DNA from: Candidatus Poribacteria bacterium
Lineage (GTDB): Bacteria; Poribacteria; WGA-4E; WGA-3G
DNA length: 43,256 nucleotides
Assembly: GCA_028824685.1 (NCBI GenBank)
Contig: JAPPCZ010000062.1
Location: 1 to 43,256 of the forward strand
Direction: 5' to 3'
Shown here: in pieces, positions 43,121-43,256 of the stretch
How the letters are laid out: every line of letters begins with the position of its first letter
How positions within the stretch are numbered: position 1 is the stretch's first letter
The notes under the pieces: generated by a model
What the model was told of the DNA's origin: nothing
The model's database searches: none
What the model saw: only the letters and a program-made list of their open reading frames with translations
Made by a program: the position numbers and the translations under genes

Positions 43121-43256
43121 ACAACCTATCTCATAAATAGTTGAAGGGCTTTGAAAACTCAATTTCAAAATCCTGTAGGAGCGATCTCCGAATCGCGACC
43201 TGTCGGGAATCGGAGTTCCCTCCTACAAAGAGAATCAACTGATAATGAACCAACAA
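43121..43256 (+). repeat. Dispersed repeat copy 2
   Basis: Same orientation as 4654-4788 with few differences. The palindromic core 43175-43226 matches the other core at every base I could compare. It runs to the window edge and may extend beyond. It lies directly upstream of murF. Confidence 0.85.

Overview
The window looks like a chromosomal segment of an uncultured bacterium with a two-membrane-type cell plan. The best guess is a Candidatus Poribacteria-like lineage. This is inference from gene content: PSCyt1-like cytochrome plus leucine-rich-repeat plus cohesin/dockerin proteins ending in an NPFNP-type sorting domain, paired TPR and FG-GAP/UnbV proteins, PhyH dioxygenases, LamG-only exported proteins, and AT-rich intergenic DNA full of palindromic dispersed repeats. 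No rRNA or other marker is present to confirm the taxonomy. No tRNA, rRNA or CRISPR array was seen.

Layout. (1) 1-2.3 kb, + strand: the tail of an IS630-type transposase, then a near-consensus sigma-70 promoter, a folded leader and two unrecognised genes (a membrane-anchored protein and an exported PKD-like protein) closed by a terminator. (2) 2.3-4.3 kb, - strand: two permeases of a nucleoside/simple-sugar ABC importer without ATPase or binding protein. (3) 4.3-5.6 kb: no gene, several palindromic repeats and a strong promoter. (4) 5.6-9.8 kb, + strand: DegT-type PLP enzyme, FAD glycerol-3-phosphate dehydrogenase and a BatB-like VWA membrane protein. (5) 16.1-9.9 kb, - strand: a tightly spaced six-gene unit (PhyH dioxygenase, Tlc-like nucleotide transporter, lipoprotein, LivK, LivH, LivM) behind a good promoter. 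(6) 19.3-16.3 kb, - strand: a translationally coupled TPR / FG-GAP pair. The FG-GAP gene is frameshifted in its UnbV domain. (7) 24.6-19.7 kb, - strand: a giant two-haem-motif cytochrome / LRR / cohesin / dockerin / sorting-domain protein bracketed by inverted copies of dispersed repeats. (8) 26.9-25.3 kb: two tandemly duplicated LamG proteins.

(9) 43.1-26.9 kb, - strand: a division and cell-wall (dcw) cluster in the order murF, ddl, mraY, murD, ftsW, murG, murC, ftsQ, ftsA, ftsZ, then a radical SAM gene. MurF, Ddl, MurD, MurC, MraY and MurG cover most steps from UDP-MurNAc to lipid II, and FtsW, FtsQ, FtsA and FtsZ are divisome components, so this organism should make peptidoglycan and divide with FtsZ. 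ddl sits between murF and mraY, and MurF carries five membrane segments where its usual N-terminal domain should be. Repeats occupy two intergenic gaps inside the cluster.

Start codons: several genes are best started at TTG or GTG behind a good Shine-Dalgarno sequence (murC, murD, the radical SAM gene, the giant cytochrome protein, the lipoprotein gene). The longest-ORF starts of murC and the giant protein carry extra N-terminal residues. At least four repeat families populate the intergenic spaces, and a small hairpin module is nested inside other repeats at three places.
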